Part shown: positions 1 to 9,233 of the stretch, piece by piece
How positions within the stretch are numbered: position 1 is the first letter of the stretch
Layout: each line of letters begins with the position of its first letter
NCBI GenBank assembly: GCA_003599815.1
Contig: QZJZ01000094.1
Location: forward strand, 1-64,000
DNA from: Candidatus Auribacter fodinae
GTDB taxonomy: Bacteria; Auribacterota; Auribacteria; Auribacterales; Auribacteraceae
DNA: 64,000 nt
Direction of reading: 5' to 3'
Translations under genes and position numbers: made by a program
Notes under the pieces: model-generated
What the model was told of the DNA's origin: nothing
The model's database searches: none
What the model saw: only the letters and a program-made list of their open reading frames with translations

Positions 1-2099
1 GTTTTTGACAACGGAACTTTTTTCTGGTTGAGCTTAGCTATCTGGCGGTTGACTTCGTTTGTCAATGCATAACTGCAAACTTCCTTCAGAACATTAGGGA
101 GAGGGAGGTCATACTGTGTCAGAGTCGCTAAGAGGTCAACATTTTTACGATAAATGGTGTTAAAGGTTTTGTCAAGGCGCTGCATTTCGCTGTGCAATGC
201 CATTTCAATAAGTTTTTCACGATTGTATCCGATCAGGTTTTTAAGCCCATAAAAGCGGTAATGAGCCAGTTCGGCTATCCTCTCTTCGATTGTATCGAGC
301 GGTGATATGTTAAACTCCAGATTCACGTCGGGCGATAAAATATAACAGCGCATATCGCGGTATGAAGGTACAAAAAGATAGTATATAAAATCCTGTTTTT
401 TCTCGGTTTTTTTGTTGATGAGTTTTACCATCCCTTTATAGACCGGTTTGTCGGTATCTGTATTTTTTTCGCACAGCAATGGTTTAACGCTATAGAAGAA
501 GATTTCTCCATCAGCGGAGTTGTTAAGTATAAAATTCTCCATGGCATAGGTACCGATGATGACCTCCGGATAGCAAATATACGGTTTGACAAACGAGAGA
601 TATATATCTTTACCAGTACCGAATTCCTGAATGTTGCTTTTTGCTGTATCTAAAATATTAAGAAATTGAGTTTCAATATCCTCATCGGTGAATTCGGAAA
701 GAAGATCTATCACTTTAGCCGCGTACTTCATGTTCTGCACTGGTTCGATGCGGGAAATATCCGCGAAAAACCAAGCGCAGCTGGTAAACATAAGCTGGCT
801 GTTAAATTGTGCCTCAAGTAATTGAAAAATAACGGAAGTATCCTGAATTGAGCGGGCGGCTTTCAGGTGTTCTTTCAGGAAAGCCTCTTTTGTTTCAGGA
901 TTCAGCACCACATTTATATAGTCATTGCGCATTTTCATAAGATCATGCACGTGTTCTTTTAAAAGGTTGGCATAAATACGGTTGCATTCATTATGCAGAT
1001 AGTTGAACGCTTCACGCAACGGACCGCGCCATTTCTGGTTCCAGCCCCATCCTCCGCCATCTGAACAGGAACAGTCACGGATCCATCTCCCTATGCCGTG
1101 CGCGCAACTCCACGCGGTGCCTTCATTGTTGTTGCCGGTTTTGAGTATTACCTCAAATTGAGGCGGATACATTTCATGGAAATGACCGAAGTTCGTCATT
1201 TTAAAGTGCCTGTTTTTTATTTCTCTTGTCGCCAGTGCGCCGAAACACATATCTCCATGGCGTTCATGGTGTCCGTAGGATTCTCCGTCTGTTGCCACGA
1301 TAGCGGCCTGCCCTTCGTCTGACCAATGATCAAATACTGATTGGATTCGGTCAGCGAAACGTACTGAGTCGGTGAGAAGATGCTCAAATCCGACAGCGGA
1401 CGATATTCTCGGCTCGTAAAAAAAGACATCGATAAATTTATTGTCGAGACGGTTTCCTGATGGATCATATGCGAAAATACGATAAGGCACGCGGGTATCG
1501 ATATTTCCGGTACCGACATTAATCCATGTTTTGCTGTTGAACGCACGGATTTTATCTGCCTGATAGGGCGATAGGATAATATATTTAAGGTTGTATTCCA
1601 TAAGGATTTCAGCAGTGCGGTAATTAATAGCGGTTTCCGCCAGCCATATCGCTTCAGGATAGCGATTGAAACGATGGACGAAATCCTTGATACCCCATTC
1701 TATCTGTGTACGTTTGTCATCGTCGTCAGCAAGCGGCATGATTACGTGGTTATACACCTGAGCCACGGCGTTGCCATGCCCGTTGTGCAGTTTGACGCTT
1801 TCTTTGTCCGCTTCGATAATTTTATTATATGCTTCAGGGTATTTTCGTTCAAACCACTGCAGTAAAGTGGGGCCGAAGTTGAAACTCATATGTAAGAAAT
1901 TATTGGTTATATCATTGATTAATCCGGTTTCATTTAAAATGCGGGATGATGTATTTGGCGTATAGCATTCCGCGGCAATGCGGTCGTTCCAGTCATGAAA
2001 TGGGTGTGCTGATGGTTGGCGTTCTATTTCACCTGTCCATGGATTTTCGCGAGGAGGCTGGTAAAAATGTCCGTGAATGATTGCATATTTGTTTTGCAT
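1..2099 (-). CDS. GH57-family glycosidase-like protein with DUF3536 region (3' end outside window)
   Basis: This reading frame is open from an ATG at 2099 to the window edge, so about 699 codons are visible and the C-terminus is missing; the ORF track omits it because it has no stop here. The N-terminus reads IIHGHFYQPPRENPW, the signature of the GH57-like proteins that carry a DUF3536 region. IWLAETA near residue 150 matches the GH57 strand that bears the catalytic glutamate, and VATDGESYGHHERHGD near residue 266 matches the strand with the catalytic aspartate. Family members act on alpha-glucans such as glycogen or amylose; the substrate here is inferred only. No signal peptide is seen, so it should be cytoplasmic. 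GGAAG lies about 8 bases before the ATG. It is divergent from era. Confidence 0.9.
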   Translation of the reverse strand, partial: MQNKYAIIHGHFYQPPRENPWTGEIERQPSAHPFHDWNDRIAAECYTPNTSSRILNETGLINDITNNFLHMSFNFGPTLLQWFERKYPEAYNKIIEADKESVKLHNGHGNAVAQVYNHVIMPLADDDDKRTQIEWGIKDFVHRFNRYPEAIWLAETAINYRTAEILMEYNLKYIILSPYQADKIRAFNSKTWINVGTGNIDTRVPYRIFAYDPSGNRLDNKFIDVFFYEPRISSAVGFEHLLTDSVRFADRIQSVFDHWSDEGQAAIVATDGESYGHHERHGDMCFGALATREIKNRHFKMTNFGHFHEMYPPQFEVILKTGNNNEGTAWSCAHGIGRWIRDCSCSDGGGWGWNQKWRGPLREAFNYLHNECNRIYANLLKEHVHDLMKMRNDYINVVLNPETKEAFLKEHLKAARSIQDTSVIFQLLEAQFNSQLMFTSCAWFFADISRIEPVQNMKYAAKVIDLLSEFTDEDIETQFLNILDTAKSNIQEFGTGKDIYLSFVKPYICYPEVIIGTYAMENFILNNSADGEIFFYSVKPLLCEKNTDTDKPVYKGMVKLINKKTEKKQDFIYYLFVPSYRDMRCYILSPDVNLEFNISPLDTIEERIAELAHYRFYGLKNLIGYNREKLIEMALHSEMQRLDKTFNTIYRKNVDLLATLTQYDLPLPNVLKEVCSYALTNEVNRQIAKLNQKKVPLSK

Positions 2100-2302
2100 A
2101 ATACTTCTTCCGCTTTTGTTCTGTCAGTTCAATGATGCGCGGGACATTTTTAATACGTTAAGCATATCTTAATAGTATCGCGAGGGTATAGCAAGCGGAA
2201 AACAGGATAATTTTGAGAAAATCACGTACCAGTGTATTAATGTCTTTGCGCATTATCATTATTGCCATGGTATTAGGCAAAATAAAAGAAAACTCTATTT
2301 TA

Positions 2303-2331
2303 TTGTTTGATTTTGTATGATACAGTATTAG
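2303..2331 (+). promoter_or_regulatory. possible sigma-70 promoter for era
   Basis: TTGTTT and TATTAG are separated by 17 bases, about 60 bases before the era start. The -35 match is poor, so this is only a plausible candidate in the 295-base divergent gap, which otherwise holds AT-rich sequence with no visible gene. Confidence 0.3.
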
Positions 2332-2394
2332 CTTCATCAGATATTATCGGGAACATGAGAGAAAAGTTAACCTCAAAATAGTGTGGCATGAAAC

Positions 2395-3291
2395 ATGACG
2401 AAAAACAATTTCAGATCGGGTATTATCAGTATTGCCGGCAATCCTAATGTTGGTAAGTCAACTTTGCTCAACAGGTTGCTTGGACAGAAGATAGCCATAG
2501 TGTCTCCGCGTCCTCAGACGACACGCGGTGTTATCAGGGGCATATATACGGATGATAAAATGCAGATATTATTTGTGGATAATCCCGGATTTCTCTCACC
2601 GCGAGATAAACTTGATGAATTTATGTTCAAACAGGCGCATGCAAGCGTGAATTCGGCTGACCTTGTATATTTGGTTGTGGAACCCCGGATGCCGGATCAG
2701 GCTTTTCAGGAAAAAGTGCTGGCCCCGGTGATAGAGGCTCAGAAGCCAGTGTTTCTGTTGATTAACAAAGTTGATACTATTGCGAAAATCGAGCTTTTAC
2801 CTATAATTGATGCATTCAATAAACTCTATACTTTCAAACAGATTATACCGTTATCCGCGTTACAGGGAGATAATGTAGCTGATTTGCTTAAAGCGACTGT
2901 TGATTATTTGCCGGAAGGGCCGCCTCTGTTTCCCGATGATATGGTTTCGGATCAATACGAGCGTTTTTTTGTCAGCGAGCTTATACGCGAGAAGATTTTT
3001 TTGCTGACGCATCAGGAAATTCCTTATTCTGTGGCTGTGCGTATAGATGAATTTGCCCAGAGGGAAGAGGGCAAGTGGTTTATAAGAGCAACCATTGTAC
3101 TCGATAAGGAATCGCATAAAGGAATTGTGATCGGGAAAGGCGGGTTTCTTATAAAAAAAATAGGCAGTGCCGCGCGTCTTGATATTGAAGATATGCTGGG
3201 CGTGGAATGTTACCTTGAACTGTTCGTCAAAGTAATTAAAGATTGGAAAAAGAAAGATATTTATTTACGGGAGTTGGGATATAAAGAGTAA
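2395..3291 (+). CDS. era: GTPase Era
   Basis: Era is an essential GTPase that binds the 3' end of 16S rRNA during 30S assembly. At 298 residues the protein has the family's usual length. The G1 loop GNPNVGKST is at about residue 15, G4 NKVD near 123 and a SAL motif follows. The C-terminal KH domain is shown by VIGKGG near residue 245. The G3 motif reads DNPGF instead of the usual DTPG. The ATG at 2395 is the earliest possible start because the frame is stopped just upstream at 2389; the ribosome binding site is weak. It stands apart from the usual rnc or recO partners. Confidence 0.97.
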   Translation: MTKNNFRSGIISIAGNPNVGKSTLLNRLLGQKIAIVSPRPQTTRGVIRGIYTDDKMQILFVDNPGFLSPRDKLDEFMFKQAHASVNSADLVYLVVEPRMPDQAFQEKVLAPVIEAQKPVFLLINKVDTIAKIELLPIIDAFNKLYTFKQIIPLSALQGDNVADLLKATVDYLPEGPPLFPDDMVSDQYERFFVSELIREKIFLLTHQEIPYSVAVRIDEFAQREEGKWFIRATIVLDKESHKGIVIGKGGFLIKKIGSAARLDIEDMLGVECYLELFVKVIKDWKKKDIYLRELGYKE

Positions 3292-3365
3292 TATCCTGCA
3301 ACCGGAACCATTGCGTTGTGTCTTATTCTTTGAGTATATAGCATTCTTTAGCGAGGTTGGATAAA

Positions 3366-4325
3366 ATGAAAAGAATGACTGCTGTTTCACTGATGTGTAT
3401 GATGTTTTTTACAACCATATCCATTTACGGGAGGCAGAATGTGAGAGAGTCAATACTTGCCGGGTCGTGGTATCCGGGATCCAAACAGGCATTGCATACC
3501 GAAGTCCAGTCGTTTCTTGATAAGGCTGATCCTGAAAATGTTACAGGGAGGATTTTTGCGATTATCTCTCCACACGCAGGGTACCGGTATTCCGGCAGGG
3601 CGGCGGCATATGGCTATAAATTACTGAAAGATAAAGATATTCAGCGAGTAATCGTTCTTGCTCCGAGCCATCAGTGGGGATTCAGGGGCGCCTCCATTCT
3701 GGATGTGGACGCCTATGAAACGCCGCTGGGAGTAGTGCCTGTCGACCAGGAAGCTGGGGATCAGCTCCGTACTCATCCGTTGATTGAGAACATACCGCAG
3801 GCGGATATGCGTGAACACTCTCTGGAAATCCAACTTCCGTTCTTGCAGGAAGTACTTGGCGAATTCAAACTTGTGCCGCTGGTAATCGGTCAGTTGCGGG
3901 GCAATGATTATAGCGATATTGCACAGGCGATAAAGCCGTTGCTTGATGATAAAACAGTAGTTGTCGTAAGTTCTGATTTTACTCATTACGGTTATAATTT
4001 TTCCTATATCCCGTTCCGTGATAATGTGAAAAACAATCTTGCAAAACTTGATGGCGGCGCAGTCGATACCATTCTTAATAAAAATTTTGATGGGTTCCGT
4101 TCTTATTTATCCGATACCGGTATTACGATTTGCGGTAAAGACCCGATCTGTGTATTGCTTCAGATGTTGCCCGAAAACGCTGACGGAACGAAATTGATCT
4201 ATTATACATCCGGCGACGTTACCGGCGATTTCGTGAGCTCTGTCAGTTATGTATCAATTGTGTTCACAGTGCCTGAACCGTCGCAACCTGAACAGTCACC
4301 AGCGGAAACAACGAATAGTCAGTGA
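3366..4325 (+). CDS. MEMO-family protein with N-terminal signal peptide
   Basis: The protein belongs to the MEMO family (AmmeMemoRadiSam protein B), a fold related to extradiol dioxygenases. Visible family motifs are AGSWYPG, SPHAGYRYSG, APSHQWGFRG, EHSLEIQLPFL and SSDFTHYG, including the conserved histidines. The ATG at 3366 is preferred to the track's TTG at 3357 because a GAGGT Shine-Dalgarno sequence lies about 8 bases upstream. The first 20 or so residues (KRMTAVSLMCMMFFTTISIY) look like a Sec signal peptide, so the protein is probably exported, which is unusual for a fold normally thought cytosolic. A Pro/Glu-rich tail ends it. The usual AMMECR1 and radical SAM partners are not in this window. 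Biochemical role unknown. Confidence 0.85.
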   Translation: MKRMTAVSLMCMMFFTTISIYGRQNVRESILAGSWYPGSKQALHTEVQSFLDKADPENVTGRIFAIISPHAGYRYSGRAAAYGYKLLKDKDIQRVIVLAPSHQWGFRGASILDVDAYETPLGVVPVDQEAGDQLRTHPLIENIPQADMREHSLEIQLPFLQEVLGEFKLVPLVIGQLRGNDYSDIAQAIKPLLDDKTVVVVSSDFTHYGYNFSYIPFRDNVKNNLAKLDGGAVDTILNKNFDGFRSYLSDTGITICGKDPICVLLQMLPENADGTKLIYYTSGDVTGDFVSSVSYVSIVFTVPEPSQPEQSPAETTNSQ

Positions 4326-4334
4326 TGTTGCTTA

Positions 4335-5900
4335 ATGCCGGCATATAGCAGATTTCTCATCAAAAACGCGAATATCATCACCGGTGATAATACACCTTGC
4401 TTTAAGGGAATGGCGGCTGTTGAAGGTTCGCGTATTATCTACGTTGGTGCGGATATCCCGTTTGAATGTGAATATGTTGTTGATGCGGAAGGATTAAATC
4501 TGAGCCCTGGATTTATCGATGTGCACGGGCATTCTGATTTTTCCATTTTGCTTTATCCTGAGGCAAGTTCCAAGCTTCTACAAGGAGTGACCACGGAAAT
4601 ATCAGGAAACTGCGGGTTGTCATCTTCGCCCTTGTATGAAACGGCATATAACAGGTGGGCTCCGCGCTGGGAACGAAACGGGCTCAATGTGACATGGCGA
4701 ACACCAAAAGACTATTTTTCCGTGCTTGAACACGCTGAACCAGCCATCAACTTTCTTCCCTTGTTGGGGCATACCAATGTCCGTACAGCGATAAAAGGCT
4801 ACCATTCAGGTACTTTGGATGCCAATGAACTTGCTCAGTTCAAAGAGGTATTAAATGAAGCGCTCATAAACGGTTTTTATGGAATATCGCTGGGTTTGGC
4901 TTATCCGCCGGGAATATTTGCCCATGAGACTGAACTGAGCGTGTTATTTGATGCCGCGGCACGGCATGTTATACCTGTTACCGTCCATATGCGTGATGAA
5001 GGGCCTGAAGTCGAGGAAGCCCTTGATGAAATGATCCGGCTGGCTGAAAAATCAGGCGCCGCGTTACAGGTATCGCATTTAAAAGCATACGGAACGAAAA
5101 ACTGGCATAAGGCGAAATTATTGTGTGAGACAATACAGGCGCATCACGACAAAGGTTTAAATATTCATTTCGACCGTTATCCGTATACCGCATTTAATAC
5201 TGATCTGGATATTATTCTTCCTCAGGCATTGTTTGACGGCGGGCATGAAAAGGCATTGAGCAGGTTACAGGAACGAAAAGATGAACTCGCCATATATCTT
5301 AGTACGAGGTTTTCATATGCAGACGCGGAAAAAATTATCATATCGGATTGTGTTGATGAGGATTGTATTGGTAAACCGTTACCTGCTATAATCGGGGCGG
5401 AACGAGGAGAAATATTCTGGAAACAGGTGATTGAGTTTATCTGTGCTGTCAAATTCGATGTGTTCGCGAATTTTTTTCTCATGAACGATGAAGAGCTTGT
5501 CACTATTACACGTCATCCTTTATGCATTATCGCTTCTGATAGTTCAGTGCGCCCCATGAACATTGGGCGTGAACGCCCGCACCCGCGGACATATGGTACA
5601 TTTCCGCGATTTTTGTGCATGGTTCTTGCTGATAATATTATATCCGCTGAAGAAGCTGTGTATAAGATGACCGGATTGCCCGCAAGGAAGTTTGGCATTC
5701 CTTTGCGCGGCTTGATTAAAGAGGGGTATTACGCCGATTTAGTTCTCTGGGATCAGCGGAAGATAGCTGATCGAGCCGCCTACAGCCAGCCTGCTCATGC
5801 TCCAGATGGCATACGCGCAGTATGGGTGAATGGGCGTCAGGCTGTTTCTGATGGGAAACAGACCGGAATCAGAGCAGGTAAGCTATTGCTGAAAAGGTAA
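4335..5900 (+). CDS. N-acyl-D-amino-acid deacylase-like amidohydrolase
   Basis: This 521-residue protein matches the D-aminoacylase branch of the amidohydrolase superfamily, zinc enzymes that remove acyl groups from N-acyl-D-amino acids. The metal-binding HxH appears in GFIDVHGHSD near residue 65. GVTTEISGNCG follows, then VHMRDEG, QVSHLKAYG, DRYPYTAFNTDL, the catalytic aspartate region ASDSSVRPM, and HPRTYGTFPRFL. No signal peptide is present, so it should act in the cytoplasm. It starts 9 bases after the MEMO-like gene and ends 7 bases before a peptide-binding lipoprotein, so it is probably co-transcribed with the importer. D-amino-acid peptide or peptidoglycan fragment use is a reasonable inference; the exact substrate is not readable. 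Confidence 0.88.
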   Translation: MPAYSRFLIKNANIITGDNTPCFKGMAAVEGSRIIYVGADIPFECEYVVDAEGLNLSPGFIDVHGHSDFSILLYPEASSKLLQGVTTEISGNCGLSSSPLYETAYNRWAPRWERNGLNVTWRTPKDYFSVLEHAEPAINFLPLLGHTNVRTAIKGYHSGTLDANELAQFKEVLNEALINGFYGISLGLAYPPGIFAHETELSVLFDAAARHVIPVTVHMRDEGPEVEEALDEMIRLAEKSGAALQVSHLKAYGTKNWHKAKLLCETIQAHHDKGLNIHFDRYPYTAFNTDLDIILPQALFDGGHEKALSRLQERKDELAIYLSTRFSYADAEKIIISDCVDEDCIGKPLPAIIGAERGEIFWKQVIEFICAVKFDVFANFFLMNDEELVTITRHPLCIIASDSSVRPMNIGRERPHPRTYGTFPRFLCMVLADNIISAEEAVYKMTGLPARKFGIPLRGLIKEGYYADLVLWDQRKIADRAAYSQPAHAPDGIRAVWVNGRQAVSDGKQTGIRAGKLLLKR

Positions 5901-5907
5901 TTAAGTA

Positions 5908-7488
5908 ATGTATAAAATTTTTTGCCGGTGGGTATGTTTTTTTCTGACGCTGGTTGCTGTTGCCGGCTGTGGGTTCAGGGAACGTTCATATGATACTGTG
6001 TACATCCGTTTGAAGGACGACATCACCACCCTTGATCCGGCATTAATAGTTGATGTTGATGGGGGAATGCTTGCCGCCTACTTGTATAACGGGCTGGTAA
6101 AACTCGATTTTTCCCTGAATGTGGTACCCGACATCGCACATAAGTGGGAAATACTGGATAATGATACCCGATATCGTTTTTATCTGAGAAAAAATATCCG
6201 GTTTAGTAATGGCGATGAGTTGACCGCTCGTGATGTAAAACATTCTTTTGAACGCCTGCTTGATCCATCTGTTAAATCGTCCCGGTCGTGGATTTTTGAG
6301 AATGTGGCTGGCTGTAACTCTTTTATGTCCGGGAACGCTGGCGGAATCGAAGGTTTTGTAGTTGTAAATGATTATACCCTTGATATTGTACTCAAGGAAC
6401 CATTTGCGCCATTTATTTCTTTATTGACGATGCCTAATGTAATGATTTCAAAAATCGTTTCTGATTCTGATGGAAATAGGCATGTTTATGGTACAGGCCC
6501 TTTTATCCTTAATGACTGGGTGCGGGGGGATAGTATACGTTTCATCCGTAATGAGAATTATTATGATAAAATGGCGAGTGTTGCTAAAGTCGTTTTCAAA
6601 ATTATACCTGAGGATTTCACTGCCATCACGGAGTTTGAAAATGGACGAATAGACATACTTGAAGTGCCCGGTTCGGAATTCGAGTATTTTGTCACTGATG
6701 CACGATGGAAGGATCGTGTATATCGTTCACCTTTGCTGAATACCTATTACGTTGGTTTTAATTGTCAGAAGGAACCCTTTAACAGTGTTGAAATGCGCCA
6801 TGCCGTAGGATATGCGGTTAATCGTGAGGGCATTATAGAAAAATTTCTTCACAACAGGGTTACACGCGCTGATTCGCCGGTACCGCCTGATTTGCTCGGA
6901 TCCAAGATTAGTATAGCTGAACACAAGTACGATCCGGGCAAGGCAATTGATATGATTTCCTCCTTGCCGGGCAGTACAAGGAAAGAGATATCTCTGTATT
7001 TCAGCAGTAACAAAGAGACGGAGGGTATTGCGGAACTGATACAATATGATCTCGCACAGGCAGGGTTGTCAGTTTCATTATGCCAACTGGAATGGAGCGT
7101 TTTTAAAGAAAAGGTTGCCAGCGGAGAAGCGGAAATGTTTATACTCTCATGGTGGGCTGATTATCCTGATATCGAGAATTTTCTCTATCCGGTTTTCTAT
7201 TCAGGTAACTGGGGTTCAGCCGGCAATCGGGTTAGATATAAGAATGAAGAATTTGACGAAGTGATTCTAAAAGCACGCAAGACCGCTGATGATATGCTTC
7301 GTACAGATTTATACCGTCAGGCATTATCAATCATAGAAAATGACGCGCCTTGGGTTTGCTTGTGGCATAGAGACAAATTCGTGGTGGTCCAGCCGTGGAT
7401 ACATAACTTTAAGCTTGCCGGCGTTCACTCGGTTGATAAAGGCACTGATATAACCATAGATGCAACAACCAAACTTCATGAGGACTAA
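5908..7488 (+). CDS. peptide ABC transporter substrate-binding lipoprotein (SBP family 5)
   Basis: The N-terminus has a basic start, a hydrophobic core and the lipobox VAGC near residue 21, so the mature protein should be lipid-anchored. The body is typical of family 5 extracellular solute-binding proteins (DppA/OppA): DDITTLDPALIVD near the start, HKWEILDNDTRYRFYLRKN, SNGDELTARDVKHSFERLL and a C-terminal WWADYPDIENFLYPVF segment. At 526 residues it has normal family length. The two permease genes follow at once (the next ATG abuts this stop), so it supplies ligands to that importer. Ligand likely oligopeptides; the adjoining D-aminoacylase hints at D-residue-containing peptides. Confidence 0.93.
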   Translation: MYKIFCRWVCFFLTLVAVAGCGFRERSYDTVYIRLKDDITTLDPALIVDVDGGMLAAYLYNGLVKLDFSLNVVPDIAHKWEILDNDTRYRFYLRKNIRFSNGDELTARDVKHSFERLLDPSVKSSRSWIFENVAGCNSFMSGNAGGIEGFVVVNDYTLDIVLKEPFAPFISLLTMPNVMISKIVSDSDGNRHVYGTGPFILNDWVRGDSIRFIRNENYYDKMASVAKVVFKIIPEDFTAITEFENGRIDILEVPGSEFEYFVTDARWKDRVYRSPLLNTYYVGFNCQKEPFNSVEMRHAVGYAVNREGIIEKFLHNRVTRADSPVPPDLLGSKISIAEHKYDPGKAIDMISSLPGSTRKEISLYFSSNKETEGIAELIQYDLAQAGLSVSLCQLEWSVFKEKVASGEAEMFILSWWADYPDIENFLYPVFYSGNWGSAGNRVRYKNEEFDEVILKARKTADDMLRTDLYRQALSIIENDAPWVCLWHRDKFVVVQPWIHNFKLAGVHSVDKGTDITIDATTKLHED

Positions 7489-8421
7489 ATGCCGTTTGTG
7501 TATGTTCTGAAACGATTAACGGAAAGTATCCCGACCTTGATAGGTGTAACTCTTATTACTTTTGTCCTTTTGAAGTGCGCGCCGGGCAATCCTATATATT
7601 CAATTGTGGGAGAACGGGTATCTCAGGATAGAATTGAAGAATTGAAAAAATCTTTGCAGGCCGGTGATACCAGATGGTGGAAACAGTATGGCGCGTATAT
7701 GGGAAATATTCTAAAAGGTGACTTTGGTGAATCATATATAACTAGAGAACCTGTATTAAAAGCGCTTTCCGTCCGGTTTCCCAACACATTGAAACTGGCG
7801 TTGTTCAGTATAGTTCTCGCTGTTGTGTCAGGATTGCTGTTGGGCATCATATCGGCATATGTTCGTTCGACATTCTGGAATCAGGTGTTTACGATACTGT
7901 CCACCTGCGGCATCTCTACACCGGTATTCTGGTTTGGTTTGCTGTTAATTTATGTTTTTTCCCGGTTATTGAATGTTTTGCCCGCTTCAGGGATGGGAAA
8001 TGGGGAACTGGCGTATCTGGTTCTTCCTGCAATTACTCTGGGAAGCCGGTCAGCGGCATATATAGCACGAATAACATGTACGAGCCTTGAAGAAGTGCGC
8101 AAATCGCGATTTGTGCTGTCAGCGTGGGCGAGGGGCATATCGCCGCTATCTGTTGTGTTTCGTCATACTTTGAAAAATGCATTAATACCGATTGTGACAG
8201 TTATAGGACTGGATATTGGCAGTTACCTGAACGGATCTGTTCTAACCGAAACCATTTTCGGCTGGAATGGAGTCGGGCGTTTACTGGTACAGGCCATTTA
8301 TCAGCGCGATTATCCGCTTATTATGGGCGGAATACTTATAGGTACGTTTATTTTTATAATGGTAAATATTATCATGGACATTGTTTACGCTTTTATAGAT
8401 CCAAGAATAGAGTTACGGTAA
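7489..8421 (+). CDS. peptide ABC transporter permease, DppB/OppB type
   Basis: This 310-residue inner-membrane protein has the DppB layout: an N-terminal helix (TLIGVTLITFVLLKCAPGNP), a periplasmic loop, then five more membrane segments. The ATPase-contact loop near residues 205-225 is visible as the RKSRFVLSAWARGIS / FRHTLKNALIPIVT region, and the C-terminal GWNGVGRLLVQAIYQRDYP motif is typical. It starts directly after the binding-protein stop codon and overlaps the next permease by one base (TAATG), showing translational coupling. It forms the heterodimeric channel with the next gene. Confidence 0.93.
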   Translation: MPFVYVLKRLTESIPTLIGVTLITFVLLKCAPGNPIYSIVGERVSQDRIEELKKSLQAGDTRWWKQYGAYMGNILKGDFGESYITREPVLKALSVRFPNTLKLALFSIVLAVVSGLLLGIISAYVRSTFWNQVFTILSTCGISTPVFWFGLLLIYVFSRLLNVLPASGMGNGELAYLVLPAITLGSRSAAYIARITCTSLEEVRKSRFVLSAWARGISPLSVVFRHTLKNALIPIVTVIGLDIGSYLNGSVLTETIFGWNGVGRLLVQAIYQRDYPLIMGGILIGTFIFIMVNIIMDIVYAFIDPRIELR

Positions 8422-9233
8422 TGTTGAGAAAAAGTATAATAGTAGTGTCACTGGTTATTGTCACTGGACTGATTATTGCGACGGTGTTTGCGCCCCTCAT
8501 TGCGCCATATGACCCGAATGTGCCTGATCTGGACAGTATAAAGGAAGCGCCTTCTCTGGTTCATTTGATGGGAACAGATGACCGAGGCCGTGACATTTTC
8601 AGCAGAGTGCTGTTTGCCGCTCGTTTTTCTCTGGTTATCGGGCTGGCATCTACAGCAATGGCTTTGGTAGTTGGGGTAGTGTTTGGATTTCTCAGCGGAT
8701 ACTATGGCGGTCTTATGGATTCAGTAATCGGATTGTTTACGAATATAACGCTGGCATTTCCATCATTACTGCTCGCCATAGGGTTATCTGCGGTAATGGA
8801 GCCGGGGTTCTGGTCTGTTTTTATTGCGATTGTGGCAATCAGCTGGGCTGGGTTCGCTCGTCTGGTCAGAGCGGAAACGCTTAAACTCAAGACAAGTGCT
8901 CATGTTGACGCGGCACGCAGTCTTGGGGCGGCACATATGTATATATTGATTCGCCACATATTGCCATTATGCACAGGATTAATTATAACCACAGCGACAT
9001 TACGCATCGGCACAGCGATGCTGACTGAAAGTTCGCTGAGTTTTCTTGGACTTGGGATACAGCCTCCTGAACCGACATTGGGAGGAATGGTAAGCCAAGG
9101 GAGGGATTATTTCAGGTCGGCACCGTGGATAACACTGTTCCCCGGTGCCGTTATCACCCTGATTATTATTGCATTAAACACTATTGGCGAAAATTACAGA
9201 ATACTTTTTCGCACGCGTTTTGAAAAGAACTAA
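8421..9233 (+). CDS. peptide ABC transporter permease, DppC/OppC type
   Basis: The product of 270 residues carries the DppC signature MGTDDRGRDIFSRVLFAARF after the first membrane helix, the ATPase-contact loop DAARSLGAAHMYILIRHILP, and SSLSFLGLGIQPPEPTLGGM near the end. The ATG at 8421 overlaps the dppB stop by one base; the ORF track extends 99 codons upstream into dppB, which is an artefact. No ATPase (DppD/DppF) gene follows: the next gene is on the other strand with no gap, so the ATPases must be encoded elsewhere or shared with another importer. Confidence 0.93.
   Translation: MLRKSIIVVSLVIVTGLIIATVFAPLIAPYDPNVPDLDSIKEAPSLVHLMGTDDRGRDIFSRVLFAARFSLVIGLASTAMALVVGVVFGFLSGYYGGLMDSVIGLFTNITLAFPSLLLAIGLSAVMEPGFWSVFIAIVAISWAGFARLVRAETLKLKTSAHVDAARSLGAAHMYILIRHILPLCTGLIITTATLRIGTAMLTESSLSFLGLGIQPPEPTLGGMVSQGRDYFRSAPWITLFPGAVITLIIIALNTIGENYRILFRTRFEKN

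Noticed and set aside
8124-8420. 99-codon N-terminal extension of the second permease
   Set aside because: It lies wholly within the first permease gene; the proper start overlaps that gene's stop by one base.
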